Shown here: in pieces, positions 17,961 through 25,970 of the stretch
Layout: every line of letters begins with the position of its first letter
Numbering within the stretch: the first letter of the stretch is position 1
Source of the DNA: Armatimonadota bacterium
Lineage (GTDB): Bacteria; Armatimonadota; Fimbriimonadia; Fimbriimonadales; Fimbriimonadaceae
Direction: 5' to 3'
NCBI GenBank assembly: GCA_016125185.1
Contig: WGMG01000006.1
Span: 682,001-746,000 of the forward strand
DNA: 64,000 nt
The notes under the pieces: model-generated
Databases searched by the model: none
Told to the model about the DNA's origin: nothing
What the model saw: the letters and a program-made list of their open reading frames with translations, nothing else
Position numbers and translations under genes: made by a program

Positions 17961-17984
17961 GAGTGCGAGTGCGAGTGCGAGTGC
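17961..17984. repeat. hexanucleotide microsatellite GAGTGC x4
   Basis: Four exact copies of GAGTGC end one base before the stop codon of the minus-strand gene at 17986, inside the rpsB upstream region. It is the only short tandem array of this kind seen in the window. Confidence 0.85.
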
Positions 17985-17985
17985 G

Positions 17986-19302
17986 CTACGATCGCGTCTG
18001 AATCTTGGAGTCCTTAGTTCCGTCTGGCTTCAGTAAAACTAAGTGAGGATGTTCGCCAACCGTTCTGGCAAGGATGTCGCCATTGGGCAACAAGGGATTC
18101 TCAAGCATTAAAGCGACTAGATTGTCGTTTGGGGTACGGAAGGTTGTTTGATATTTGCTCCAGGGGGCAATTGGCTCGTTGAGACCTTGGATCGACAACT
18201 GACTCAGGTCGAAGTACTGATTCCCAGTCCATAGGAAGGTCTTGCTGTCAATATCTTTGTGTCGGGCGTTGATTAGGCACGTCCCGTCGTCGCGAATACC
18301 GACCATCTCGGCCATTTGATATCCATTCGGAATAGGCAGGTAGGTCAGTTGATGGTCTCGCACCATAAGCGGGCGCGACGCCCAGGAGCAATTCTTGACG
18401 GCATTAAGCCCAAGCACGCCACCATTCGACATCACCATTTCCGAGTTGATTTGAACTTGCTCAAGCTCAGGAACCAACTCGAAACCCGTTTCCGTCAATT
18501 GGCAAAGACGAGCTGATCGACTCTCTTCGCAAGCGTAGAGGGATGTACCGCCCCACATTTCACCATAGACCTTGCCTTTTCGGTCCATCACAACCGATTG
18601 AGTCGCAATACTTCGATCGGTCGGTTCAAATATGCCGACCATTCTAAGACCGGCAACGATGGGGCTCTCGACACTTACAGGCTTGCGGCTAATAGTTTGC
18701 GTCGACCCGTTCGAATCGAAAATGAAGTCTTGTTGTGATGCATCGTATCGGATGTTGTAGAACTTTCCACCGGACGACTCAAATAATCGGTTCCGGTCGA
18801 CCGAGGTAGATAGTCGCCTTACAGGATGGTTGGCAACTTCTTCACCATCGACGAGTAGCTTTCGACTGTCCATTTCGCCAACGCACTCGACCAAATGTCC
18901 GTCCCGTGAATATTGGGCGGGATTGAGCCCAAGATATCGATACTCGCCCTTTGGTGATCGAATGAAAAGTCCTTCTTTGGGTTGCCCTTTATAGTCAGAT
19001 GGCATCGTTTTGCCGTCACAGCTAAGAATCAGGTCGCCCAGATCGTTGGTCGACACAGGATTTGAAACGCCGAGGTCTACGGCATGAAAAGAGGGACCAG
19101 ATTCGGGTGCCGAAGCCGGAATCGACGTTCCGTGAGGAATTTCAATGCCAATGCCTTTGGTGAATTGAAAATACGCTTTCTCTCGTTGCTTCCAGAAGCG
19201 ATTCCTCTCGATTACTCGATAGCCGTTTCCAAGTAGGACGGCAGACGCCAATGCCGAAAGAATAATCAGCTTTCCGTATTTCTTAAGGCGAACTAGCAAC
19301 AA
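17986..19302 (-). CDS. membrane-anchored hypothetical protein with repeat-like beta structure
   Basis: 438 residues with a basic N-terminus and a signal-anchor helix (about 10-27), then an extracytoplasmic region. Short repeated blocks such as GLFIRSPKGEYRYLGL, GKVYGEMWGG and DGTCLINARHK resemble the HAF-type or propeller-like repeats of secreted proteins. It starts at TTG 19302 (TTG 19299 is equally possible). Precedes rpsB on the same strand by about 150 bases but is unlikely to be functionally tied to it. Confidence 0.6.
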   Translation of the reverse strand: MLLVRLKKYGKLIILSALASAVLLGNGYRVIERNRFWKQREKAYFQFTKGIGIEIPHGTSIPASAPESGPSFHAVDLGVSNPVSTNDLGDLILSCDGKTMPSDYKGQPKEGLFIRSPKGEYRYLGLNPAQYSRDGHLVECVGEMDSRKLLVDGEEVANHPVRRLSTSVDRNRLFESSGGKFYNIRYDASQQDFIFDSNGSTQTISRKPVSVESPIVAGLRMVGIFEPTDRSIATQSVVMDRKGKVYGEMWGGTSLYACEESRSARLCQLTETGFELVPELEQVQINSEMVMSNGGVLGLNAVKNCSWASRPLMVRDHQLTYLPIPNGYQMAEMVGIRDDGTCLINARHKDIDSKTFLWTGNQYFDLSQLSIQGLNEPIAPWSKYQTTFRTPNDNLVALMLENPLLPNGDILARTVGEHPHLVLLKPDGTKDSKIQTRS

Positions 19303-19380
19303 AGATATTTTAATCTGTTTGTCACCAAGGTAGAAACTAGATTTTCATGCCACTCAATTCTGCACTCGCAAAATAACTGG

Positions 19381-19421
19381 GTGAAGCTGTCTCTCTCTTG
19401 AAGCGAGAGAGACAGCTTCAC
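19381..19421 (-). terminator. hairpin downstream of the PEP-CTERM gene
   Basis: A perfect 17-bp stem (GTGAAGCTGTCTCTCTC with its complement, loop TTGAAGC) 17 bases past the stop of the minus-strand gene at 19438. On the minus strand a loose TTATTTT follows. Confidence 0.75.
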
Positions 19422-19437
19422 CTTTACAGCTTCGTCT

Positions 19438-20415
19438 TTACTTCTTCCGTCGCCGCATAAGCGCCAACGCACCGATGCCTAGCACCGCGAACGAAGCAGG
19501 TTCGGGGACGGGGATGACTTGGATATCGCCCATGTTCGTGCCCGTGGCAATAGTGCTTTCGTAATTCCAGGACGAATTGCCGGAATCATAAAGGAATCGG
19601 TCGATCTTGTTCCCGGTATGGCTGGAAACGAACATCTCCTGCTGATCGGGGCTAAAAGCGACGCCGATCGCACCACCGACGTTCGCGACCACCGAACTGC
19701 CGGTCACCGCGCCGTTGGCGTCGAACTTCACATCGAACACCTGTCCGGTCCCAAAGTCGCTGACATAGAGATCGTCGTTCAGCCATGCGCCGAAGTGGAG
19801 TCCCGAAGCGCCGGAGATCGAGTAGTTGGTGACCGAGGAAGTCGCGAAGTTGTAGCGCGTCAGGGTTCCATTGACACCCTGTGTGGCGTACAGGTTTGCG
19901 CCGTCGGCGGAGAAGGTGACGTCTCGCATCGGACCGCTGAGCAGAGTTCCGTTGGCAGTCGCACTTGACGATGTGATCGAAAAGATTGAGAGCCCACTGT
20001 TGACGTTGGCGGCGTAAAGGTCATTCGTACCCGGACGCACCCACACGCCATGAACGCCAAACAGACCGTTGCCAGTGATGGTGCCGTTCGAAGTGAAGCT
20101 GTCGGTTCCGGCATCGAAGGTGAATCGGGAAATGCTGCTGGCGAAGCTGTTGCCGTGGCGGTTGCCGACAAAGAGTTCGCCACCGTTGTAGAACAGGCCG
20201 ACCGGGTCGGAGACTTGGCTGGCCGAAATTCCGGTCAGCGAGGTAGCCGAAGAACCAGTTCCGCTGAACCCATAGCGCTGAATCCCCTGCCAAAGGTTCG
20301 AGTTCGAGTTACTGCCCATGAACGATTCCGTCACGAGAATCTCGAATGGCGAGGCCATCGCGTGGCTGACGGTCCCAAAAAACAAAGTTGCTAGAGTGAT
20401 CCTCAAAGCTTTCAT
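19438..20415 (-). CDS. PEP-CTERM sorted beta-propeller protein
   Basis: 325 residues: an N-terminal signal peptide (about 1-21, ending SHAMA), a repetitive region resembling a six- or seven-bladed propeller (VGNRHGNSFASSISRFTF, GVHGVWVRPGTNDLYAANVN, VAFSPDQQEMFVSSHTGNKIDRF), and a C-terminal PEP-CTERM tail: PEPAS, a hydrophobic helix, then RRRKK. Such proteins are cleaved and anchored or released by an exosortase, which must lie outside this window. SD AGGAGC precedes the ATG. Divergent from the esterase at 20527. Confidence 0.85.
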   Translation of the reverse strand: MKALRITLATLFFGTVSHAMASPFEILVTESFMGSNSNSNLWQGIQRYGFSGTGSSATSLTGISASQVSDPVGLFYNGGELFVGNRHGNSFASSISRFTFDAGTDSFTSNGTITGNGLFGVHGVWVRPGTNDLYAANVNSGLSIFSITSSSATANGTLLSGPMRDVTFSADGANLYATQGVNGTLTRYNFATSSVTNYSISGASGLHFGAWLNDDLYVSDFGTGQVFDVKFDANGAVTGSSVVANVGGAIGVAFSPDQQEMFVSSHTGNKIDRFLYDSGNSSWNYESTIATGTNMGDIQVIPVPEPASFAVLGIGALALMRRRKK

Positions 20416-20466
20416 TAAATGCTCCTGGGCTCCAGTCGAGCCCTACGAAGACACTGTACAGGCCGA

Positions 20467-20496
20467 GCGTGACAAAGCGTGACAAAGCGTGACGAA
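20467..20496 (+). repeat. three direct 10-bp repeats (GCGTGACAAA)
   Basis: Two exact copies and one variant (GCGTGACGAA) in tandem with a period near one helical turn, in the divergent region between the genes starting at 20415 and 20527. Suited to cooperative binding by a regulator. GTGACA also resembles a -35 hexamer. Confidence 0.7.
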
Positions 20497-20510
20497 TTGT
20501 CTTAGAAAAA

Positions 20511-20523
20511 TGGTACAGTACCA
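20511..20523 (+). promoter_or_regulatory. palindrome with embedded -10 box
   Basis: TGGTACAGTACCA is a perfect palindrome around one central base and contains TACAGT (20514-20519), 7 bases before the ATG at 20527. This spacing would give a leaderless transcript. The candidate -35 GTGACG (20489-20494) is 19 bases away. Confidence 0.45.
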
Positions 20524-20526
20524 GTT

Positions 20527-21609
20527 ATGCTTCTTACCCTTCCTTTGATCATCGGCCTGCAAAGCAAATGGCAGCCGCCCTACCAAGCCGTTGAGCCGCC
20601 CGTGCAAGTGGAAAAATATGCCTCCCAAGTGCGGGAAGGCGACGGGAAAGTCATTTTGGATGGTGACCTGCTTACGTTGGTTGCGAAAGGGAAGGAGAAC
20701 CCGATGTCTGTTCTGAATCGCTTTCCTACGCCGATGAAGCAAGTGGGGGGAACCGACGTCTGGATCGGCCAAGCTCGGTTCAAGGATTGGGACAAAGCGT
20801 TCTTCAGCTACTCGATTCTGCGGGATGGGAAGACCGAGCCTCATCGCTTTCGGGGCCCTCGCGCGCCACGATTTCCATCTGAGGCGAAGATGCTGAAGGG
20901 AAGTGTGACTTCGTACACGCTGACGAGCAAGGATCTGGACGGCGACCGGACCGTCGATGTGTACGTTCCGCCGACGGCTAATGTCGACCTTCCGGTTGTG
21001 GTGATGGCCGACGGGCAGTCATGCAAAGAGTTCGCAACCGTTGCCGAGCCGCTAATTCTGGCCAAGAAGGTCCGACCCTTCGTGATCTTGGGCGTGTACC
21101 ACGGCGACTACACCGGCCCGAAGGACAGCTACGATTTCAGCAAAGACTTCCGAGCGCGCGAGTATCTCAAACTTGCCGACCCCGACCGCTTCGCCGCCCA
21201 CTTACGGTTTGTTTGTGATCAGGTCCTGCCCTGGGCTCGGGACAAGTTTCACGTATCGAGCCGTCGCGAGGACACTGCGGTGTTTGGGTTCTCCAACGGC
21301 GGCGCGTTTGCGCTCATCGCGGCATTGGAGAGGCCGGACGTGTTTGGAGGGTCGATGCCAAGCTCGGTCGCCGCATACGACCCAAAGGATCTGGAATCTC
21401 TAGCCGAGAAAGGCAGGGGCACCAAGTTCTTTTTTGTTGCCGGTGAACTCGAACTCTTTTCGCGAAATACGCGTCAAGCCGTAGATACAGTGAAGCCCAG
21501 GGTGGCGAATTGCACCCTGGACACTTACTACAGTTGCCACGACGAGGGCATGTGGATGCTTGGCTTTGCCAAGGACATTCAGAAGGTCTTTCCGATTCAG
21601 AAGCGGTAG
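20527..21609 (+). CDS. alpha/beta-hydrolase esterase (enterochelin esterase-like)
   Basis: 360 residues: a short hydrophobic N-terminus (1-13) that may act as a secretion signal, a beta-rich N-terminal domain, then an esterase domain with VDVYVPPTANVDLPVVVMADGQ, the nucleophile elbow GFSNGG (Ser256) and a C-terminal His in CHDEG (H338). This is the Fes/YieL pattern found in siderophore esterases and feruloyl or acetyl xylan esterases. With no siderophore genes near, a carbohydrate-ester substrate is at least as likely. Overlaps the DinB gene tail-to-tail by 13 bases. Confidence 0.8.
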   Translation: MLLTLPLIIGLQSKWQPPYQAVEPPVQVEKYASQVREGDGKVILDGDLLTLVAKGKENPMSVLNRFPTPMKQVGGTDVWIGQARFKDWDKAFFSYSILRDGKTEPHRFRGPRAPRFPSEAKMLKGSVTSYTLTSKDLDGDRTVDVYVPPTANVDLPVVVMADGQSCKEFATVAEPLILAKKVRPFVILGVYHGDYTGPKDSYDFSKDFRAREYLKLADPDRFAAHLRFVCDQVLPWARDKFHVSSRREDTAVFGFSNGGAFALIAALERPDVFGGSMPSSVAAYDPKDLESLAEKGRGTKFFFVAGELELFSRNTRQAVDTVKPRVANCTLDTYYSCHDEGMWMLGFAKDIQKVFPIQKR

Positions 21610-22016
21610 ATGCTGTACATGTTCCAATCCGGCTCCAGCGCCATGCGTACCGCTGCCATCTGGCCGACGTGGTAGAACTCATGGGCAATGAAGAAGTCTT
21701 TGGCGAAGTGAGACTCTTCGTCAAACCGCTCCAGAGCGATCGCGGAGGACTTAGCCCTTTCGCTCTGGTACAACGCGATTAACTCGCTCATCGTGCCTTC
21801 GGGGAACTTGTAATTGCCCCAATCGTGCTTCTCGCCTCGGCTGATGGTCTGCACGGCAAGGCAACACTCGGTCATGTGCTCAAGGCACTCCTTCATCGAC
21901 ATCAGATGCTCGACTGGTTTCTTCTCGAAATCGGACTCCGACAACCCCTTCAGGCATGCCATGAATTGAAAATCGCTCTCTTCGAGCAAGGTTTCGGCAA
22001 ATGCTTTTCCTGTCAT
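21597..22016 (-). CDS. DinB family putative metal-binding protein
   Basis: 139 residues from ATG 22016 (MTGKAFAETLLEES...); the frame extends to 22133 but the extra residues look random. A four-helix bundle with the DinB metal triad pattern: HM in LEHMTEC (about 57) and HxxxH in FIAHEFYHVGQM near the C-terminus. Members include damage-induced and thiol-transferase proteins; a specific reaction cannot be stated. Divergent from aat, 21 bases apart. Confidence 0.8.
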   Translation of the reverse strand: MTGKAFAETLLEESDFQFMACLKGLSESDFEKKPVEHLMSMKECLEHMTECCLAVQTISRGEKHDWGNYKFPEGTMSELIALYQSERAKSSAIALERFDEESHFAKDFFIAHEFYHVGQMAAVRMALEPDWNMYSIYRF

Positions 22017-22037
22017 GGCCAAAGTATAGAATGAACC

Positions 22038-22628
22038 GTGCATAGTTCGGAACTCACCCCAGAAATGATTTACTGGGGTTACCGTGAGGGGTGGTTTCCG
22101 ATGGTGATGGACGAGGAAACCGACGAGACGCAATGGCTGAAGCCTCGCGACCGGTGTCTGTTTCCGATCGAGGGGATCCGCCTTTCGCGGTCACTCCAAA
22201 AGACGATCCGACAGGGCAAGTTCGATATCCGGTTCGACACGAGCTTCACGCAGGTGATCGAGAACTGTCGCCGCCCCGAGGCGAACTGGATCAACGACGA
22301 CTTTATCCGTGTGTACTCGCAAATATATACGGAAGGTTGGGGCCACTGTGCAGAATGCTGGTTTTCGGGAAAACTGGTAGGCGGAGTGTACGGCATCGCC
22401 ATCGGTGGCGTGTTTTTTGCCGAATCCATGTTTCATCGGATGACCGATGCGTCAAAAGTCGCCCTTTGGGCTCTCGTCGAAACTTGTCGAGACAAGGGGT
22501 TCGTACTCTTTGATGCGCAGATTATGAACCCTCATTTGTTATCGTTAGGTGCCTATGAGATTCCGAATGAGGAGTACGACCGTCTATTAGGTGAGGCGAT
22601 CGTTCTTGGAACCGAGTGGTCTGCTTGA
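22038..22628 (+). CDS. aat: leucyl/phenylalanyl-tRNA-protein transferase
   Basis: Transfers Leu or Phe from tRNA to N-terminal Arg/Lys of proteins, marking them for ClpAP. 196 residues with GYREGWFPM, INDDFIRVYSQIYTEGWGHCAECW, GGVYGIAIGGVFFAESMFHRMTDASKVAL and FVLFDAQIMNPHLLSLGA, all hallmarks of the family. GTG start. TATAGA (22025-22030) ends 7 bases before it, suggesting a leaderless message. Confidence 0.93.
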   Translation: MHSSELTPEMIYWGYREGWFPMVMDEETDETQWLKPRDRCLFPIEGIRLSRSLQKTIRQGKFDIRFDTSFTQVIENCRRPEANWINDDFIRVYSQIYTEGWGHCAECWFSGKLVGGVYGIAIGGVFFAESMFHRMTDASKVALWALVETCRDKGFVLFDAQIMNPHLLSLGAYEIPNEEYDRLLGEAIVLGTEWSA

Positions 22629-22666
22629 AAACCTGTAAGAAAAGTATTATAAAATAGGATCAGACT

Positions 22667-23158
22667 ATGGCATCGAAGCTAATGTCCATGAGCGAAATCA
22701 AGTCGGCGTACGACCGGCTGTCTCGCGATAACAACATGATGGCCTTATCGGCCGTCCTCCGCATCGGCGCCGAACAGATCGAACGGCGAGGAAAGATCGG
22801 CATTTTCAAGAATATTGTGATTGCGACGGGCGGTATCGCCCTGTGCTTCTCAATTGCCGCCTTTTTCGCACCGGACAACATCAAGCCGTCCCTGCAAATC
22901 TGGCAGATCGTTGCGATCTGTTTGATGGCGATCTCGCTGGGCCTGCTTTGGCGCGTGCGCAACAACATGGAGCAGTTCTTGAAGGACGAACAGGATATTC
23001 GGGTGCTGATGGTGGAAACCGCCCAGCGAATTGTTGGCGTTCCGACCTTCAACCCGACCCCGCTCTCAGAAGAACTGCGAGGAACCTTGAGGAACGCCGT
23101 CGCTCACGTCCGCGTGAAGGCGAGCGACGAACTCACGGCCATCATCGACCGTCACTAA
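22667..23158 (+). CDS. hypothetical protein with two membrane helices
   Basis: 163 residues: an amphipathic N-terminal region (1-45), two transmembrane helices (about 47-67 and 76-94), then a helical cytoplasmic tail with a possible coiled coil (about 98-120). An AGGA lies 8 bases before the ATG. It follows aat by 38 bases and ends overlapping trmH tail-to-tail by 4 bases. No family recognised. Confidence 0.65.
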   Translation: MASKLMSMSEIKSAYDRLSRDNNMMALSAVLRIGAEQIERRGKIGIFKNIVIATGGIALCFSIAAFFAPDNIKPSLQIWQIVAICLMAISLGLLWRVRNNMEQFLKDEQDIRVLMVETAQRIVGVPTFNPTPLSEELRGTLRNAVAHVRVKASDELTAIIDRH

Positions 23159-23772
23159 GACATCTTGATGTCCAGTAGGTGACGGGACTCTTCTCTGATC
23201 GGCTCAAAGCCGGTCTCGTCTGCATATTGCCGGACTATGTGCTGAACCACGATCCCGGTTGCCGTTGCGACGTTGAGCGATCCCATGAGCCCGAACATGG
23301 GAATGGCGATGTGGGCATCACAGTGCCTGAGCACCTCGTCGGGAATGCCGTCCTTTTCGGAACCTACCACTAGGGCCAAGGGAAACCGGTAGGGAAAGGT
23401 CGCGAAATCCACTGCCTCGTCCGAAAGCGTCAGGGCGATCTTTAGCCGATTCGGCTTTTCGGCCAGCGCCTCCAGTGGCGAGAGCCAGCGGTAGGGTTGC
23501 CATCGCGTCGATCCTCGGTTGCCGCTGAAATCGTTAGCGTGGTCTTCCTCGTGGGCAAAAGTGACCATCTCGATGCGAAACGCCTCGGCCGTCCGAAGAA
23601 TTCCACCGTGATTGACGCTCTTGCCGAGTGGACAAGAGACAATCTCCAGCGGCACGCGCGGCGCATTCCGAATCTGCTCGCGGATGGAGCCAGGCAACGC
23701 CTCAACCTCCAGCCACGCGTCCTCACGCGACTCTCTCATGCGCTGTTGACGTTGTTTGTAATTCAGCCTCAA
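23155..23772 (-). CDS. SpoU/TrmH family RNA 2'-O-methyltransferase
   Basis: 205 residues of the SPOUT fold: motif 1 NHGGILRTAEAF, motif 2 LALVVGSEKDGIP and motif 3 IPMFGLMGSLNVATATGI forming the knot that binds S-adenosylmethionine. The N-terminus is short and basic, as in TrmH rather than RlmB. The TTG start at 23772 is supported by a purine-rich GAGAGG 7 bases upstream; an internal ATG at 23739 is the alternative. Target is probably a tRNA, not proven. Confidence 0.85.
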   Translation of the reverse strand: MRLNYKQRQQRMRESREDAWLEVEALPGSIREQIRNAPRVPLEIVSCPLGKSVNHGGILRTAEAFRIEMVTFAHEEDHANDFSGNRGSTRWQPYRWLSPLEALAEKPNRLKIALTLSDEAVDFATFPYRFPLALVVGSEKDGIPDEVLRHCDAHIAIPMFGLMGSLNVATATGIVVQHIVRQYADETGFEPIREESRHLLDIKMS

Positions 23773-23791
23773 CCCCTTGCCTCTCCCCTAG

Positions 23792-23837
23792 AATACTGGA
23801 ATCCCAGTATTTGTAATGGGCTGGATAATTACCAGCC
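23792..23837. promoter_or_regulatory. two adjacent inverted repeats (operator-like)
   Basis: AATACTGG-AATC-CCAGTATT (23792-23811) and GGCTGG-ATAATTA-CCAGCC (23819-23837) lie back to back in the divergent space between trmH and the small Cys-rich gene. Both share a CTGG/CCAG core, so one dimeric regulator may bind two sites. Confidence 0.45.
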
Positions 23838-23903
23838 AAGGAATCTACTAGTCATGCTGGAAGGCCGAACAGGGATGGGCGGCCACAGAGGGATATACAA
23901 GGA

Positions 23904-24110
23904 ATGTCTAAGCGTCACATGAAGGTGGTGCGGCTTCTCGAACCCGAAATGTGTCTTAACTGTCGTTTTGCGCAAATCGCGGATGTCGAGACTGCAAGCG
24001 GAGGAAAGCAGCGTATGATCTACTGCCGCCGACTTGATTGCGACAATTGGGATATGACTAGTGCCGAAACAGCAACCGACGTCCAAGTTCGCGACGATGA
24101 AGCAGCTTAG
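23904..24110 (+). CDS. small four-cysteine (zinc-ribbon-like) protein
   Basis: 68 residues with CxxC (CLNC, 17-20) and a second pair Cys41 and Cys46 in YCRRLDCDNW, a spacing suited to one zinc ion or an iron-sulfur site. The flanks are acidic and polar, with no membrane segment. GAGGG lies 11 bases before the ATG. A terminator follows, so it is monocistronic. I do not recognise the family; a small regulator or RNA-binding protein is possible. Confidence 0.65.
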   Translation: MSKRHMKVVRLLEPEMCLNCRFAQIADVETASGGKQRMIYCRRLDCDNWDMTSAETATDVQVRDDEAA

Positions 24111-24166
24111 GGTGCGGGAGGGTTAACTACTTTTACGCCTTTAGGGGGGTAGTGATCTAAATTCAT

Positions 24167-24205
24167 ACGGGTGTAGGAAGTGGAGGGCCTGCACCCGTCT
24201 TTTCT
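24167..24205 (+). terminator. intrinsic terminator
   Basis: Stem ACGGGTGTAGG / CCTGCACCCGT (one T-G pair) followed by CTTTTCTATTT, placed 57 bases after the small cysteine-rich gene. Confidence 0.7.
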
Positions 24206-24270
24206 ATTTAGCTCCCGGTACTTCTCGGGGGCTCGGCAACTTTTGTACTGAGAGACTTGTTGTTAGTCTC

Positions 24271-25128
24271 GTGCAATCGAAGAAAGTTTCTCGTCGAAAT
24301 ATCCTAAAATGGGGCTCTGCTACCGTTGTGGGTGGCTTGCTTGGCGAGGGACTGATCGAGCCGAACCGGTTGGAGCATGTCGCGATTTCGGTGCCAATCA
24401 AAGACCTTCCAGCATCGTTCGAGGGGTTCAAGATCGGGATTCTGAGCGATATCCATTGGGGACACGCGATCGACTCGAAGTTCATGAAGATGTGCTGTGA
24501 TTCGGTCATGGCGTTCAAGCCGGACCTGATGGTGGTCCCCGGCGACTTTCTGCACGGGATCGATCGTCACACCCGCACCCGGCCACGACTGGAGGGCGTG
24601 ATCGAGTCGCTCGATTCTCCCCACGGCGTATTGGGAGTCCTCGGCAACCACGACCACTGGACCGGCAAATCTTACGCTATCGACCAGGTGCATACCCATT
24701 CGCGGGTTCAACTGATCGACAACCAAGGTGTGATGCTGGAGCGGAACGGCGGACTGCTGGCGGTCGGCGGCGTTGGCGATCTTTGGGAAGATAAGGTTGA
24801 ACTGGATAAGGCGTTCAAGGGTGTCTCGCCGGACACGCCTCGCATTCTGCTTTCGCACAATCCCGATGTCGCCGAGTTCGTCGAGCACGATCCCGGGACC
24901 CGAGTGGACCTCCAGATCAGCGGCCACACCCACGGCGGCCAGTTCGTTCTGCCCGGAATCTATGATGCCACTTGCCGCGTCAGCCATTACGGCAGTAAAT
25001 TCAATCACGGTTTGGTGAACGGCAAACGAAATCGAGTTTATGTGACGAAGGGCGTGGGACGTCCCCACGGCATCCGGCTGTTTGCACCGCCCGATGTGAC
25101 GTGCCTGACGCTCACGAGGGCGGCTTGA
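24271..25128 (+). CDS. Tat-exported metallophosphoesterase (YkuE/LpxH-related), copy 1
   Basis: 285 residues. The N-terminus SRRNILKWGSATVVGG is a twin-arginine signal. The calcineurin-like domain has LSDIHWGH (D60, H62), PGDF, GNHDH and GHTHGGQ, giving the full two-metal site. YkuE-type relatives act on the cell surface. GTG start directly preceded by the palindrome GAGACT-N7-AGTCTC (24252-24270). Coupled to a second copy by a TTGA overlap. Confidence 0.88.
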   Translation: MQSKKVSRRNILKWGSATVVGGLLGEGLIEPNRLEHVAISVPIKDLPASFEGFKIGILSDIHWGHAIDSKFMKMCCDSVMAFKPDLMVVPGDFLHGIDRHTRTRPRLEGVIESLDSPHGVLGVLGNHDHWTGKSYAIDQVHTHSRVQLIDNQGVMLERNGGLLAVGGVGDLWEDKVELDKAFKGVSPDTPRILLSHNPDVAEFVEHDPGTRVDLQISGHTHGGQFVLPGIYDATCRVSHYGSKFNHGLVNGKRNRVYVTKGVGRPHGIRLFAPPDVTCLTLTRAA

Positions 25129-25970
25129 AGCTCTCCCGACGAAAACTCCTCAAATTCGGTTCGCTGGCGGTGGGTGGAGCTTTGTTTGGTGAGGCATTGG
25201 CCGAGCCGAATCGCATTGAGACAATCCGGTTGACGGTGCCGATTCACGACCTGCCCACCGCATTCGAGGGATTCCGTATCGGGCTCCTAAGCGATGTTCA
25301 TTGGGGGCATAACATGGATGCCGACTTTGTGGGGCGGGCGTATGGTTTGCTGAAGCCGTTCAAGCCCGATCTCATTGCGATTCCCGGCGACATTTACCAT
25401 GGTCAAGGACAGACACCTGCGAGCGCCCCAAAGCTAACGGGCGCGTTCGACATGCTCCAGGCTCCGTTTGGAGTGGTGGGCACACTCGGGAACCATGATC
25501 ACCGCATTGGCCGACGGTTCGTCGAGGATCAGATCGCTCGCTACTCAGCTATTCGCTTGCTCGACAACCGAAGCATGGTCATCGAGAAGGGTGGGCAGGC
25601 GATCGCAATTGGAGGAGTCGGCGACTTGATCGAGGATGTGGTTTTGCTCGATCAGGCCTTCGAAGGTTTGCCGCCCGATATCCCCCGGATTTTGCTCTCA
25701 CACAATCCCGAAACGGCGGAGCACATCGACCACGACATGGGAACTCGAGTGGACCTCCAACTCAGTGGCCACACGCATGGCGGGCAGATCGTGATTCCCG
25801 GTATCGTCGATCCCTACTCATGGTTCAGCCATTACGGAAGCAAGTTCAATCGGGGGTTCGTGGAAGGGAAGCGGCACCGCGTGTTCGTGTCGAAGGGATT
25901 AGCCCGGCTCAACCACATGCGCTTGTTCGCTCCGCCCGACGTGGTGTGCATTACGCTTGTTCGGGCGTGA
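25125..25970 (+). CDS. Tat-exported metallophosphoesterase, copy 2
   Basis: 281 residues from TTG 25125, which overlaps the stop of copy 1 (TTGA) and has GAGGG just upstream. The open frame reaches 25101 but the added residues would precede the twin-arginine signal (LSRRKLLKFGSLAVGG) without purpose. All metal ligands are present: LSDVHWGH, PGDI, GNHDH, GHTHGGQ. It is clearly a tandem duplicate of copy 1 along its whole length. Its last 20 bases overlap the convergent TPR gene. Confidence 0.87.
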   Translation: MKLSRRKLLKFGSLAVGGALFGEALAEPNRIETIRLTVPIHDLPTAFEGFRIGLLSDVHWGHNMDADFVGRAYGLLKPFKPDLIAIPGDIYHGQGQTPASAPKLTGAFDMLQAPFGVVGTLGNHDHRIGRRFVEDQIARYSAIRLLDNRSMVIEKGGQAIAIGGVGDLIEDVVLLDQAFEGLPPDIPRILLSHNPETAEHIDHDMGTRVDLQLSGHTHGGQIVIPGIVDPYSWFSHYGSKFNRGFVEGKRHRVFVSKGLARLNHMRLFAPPDVVCITLVRA

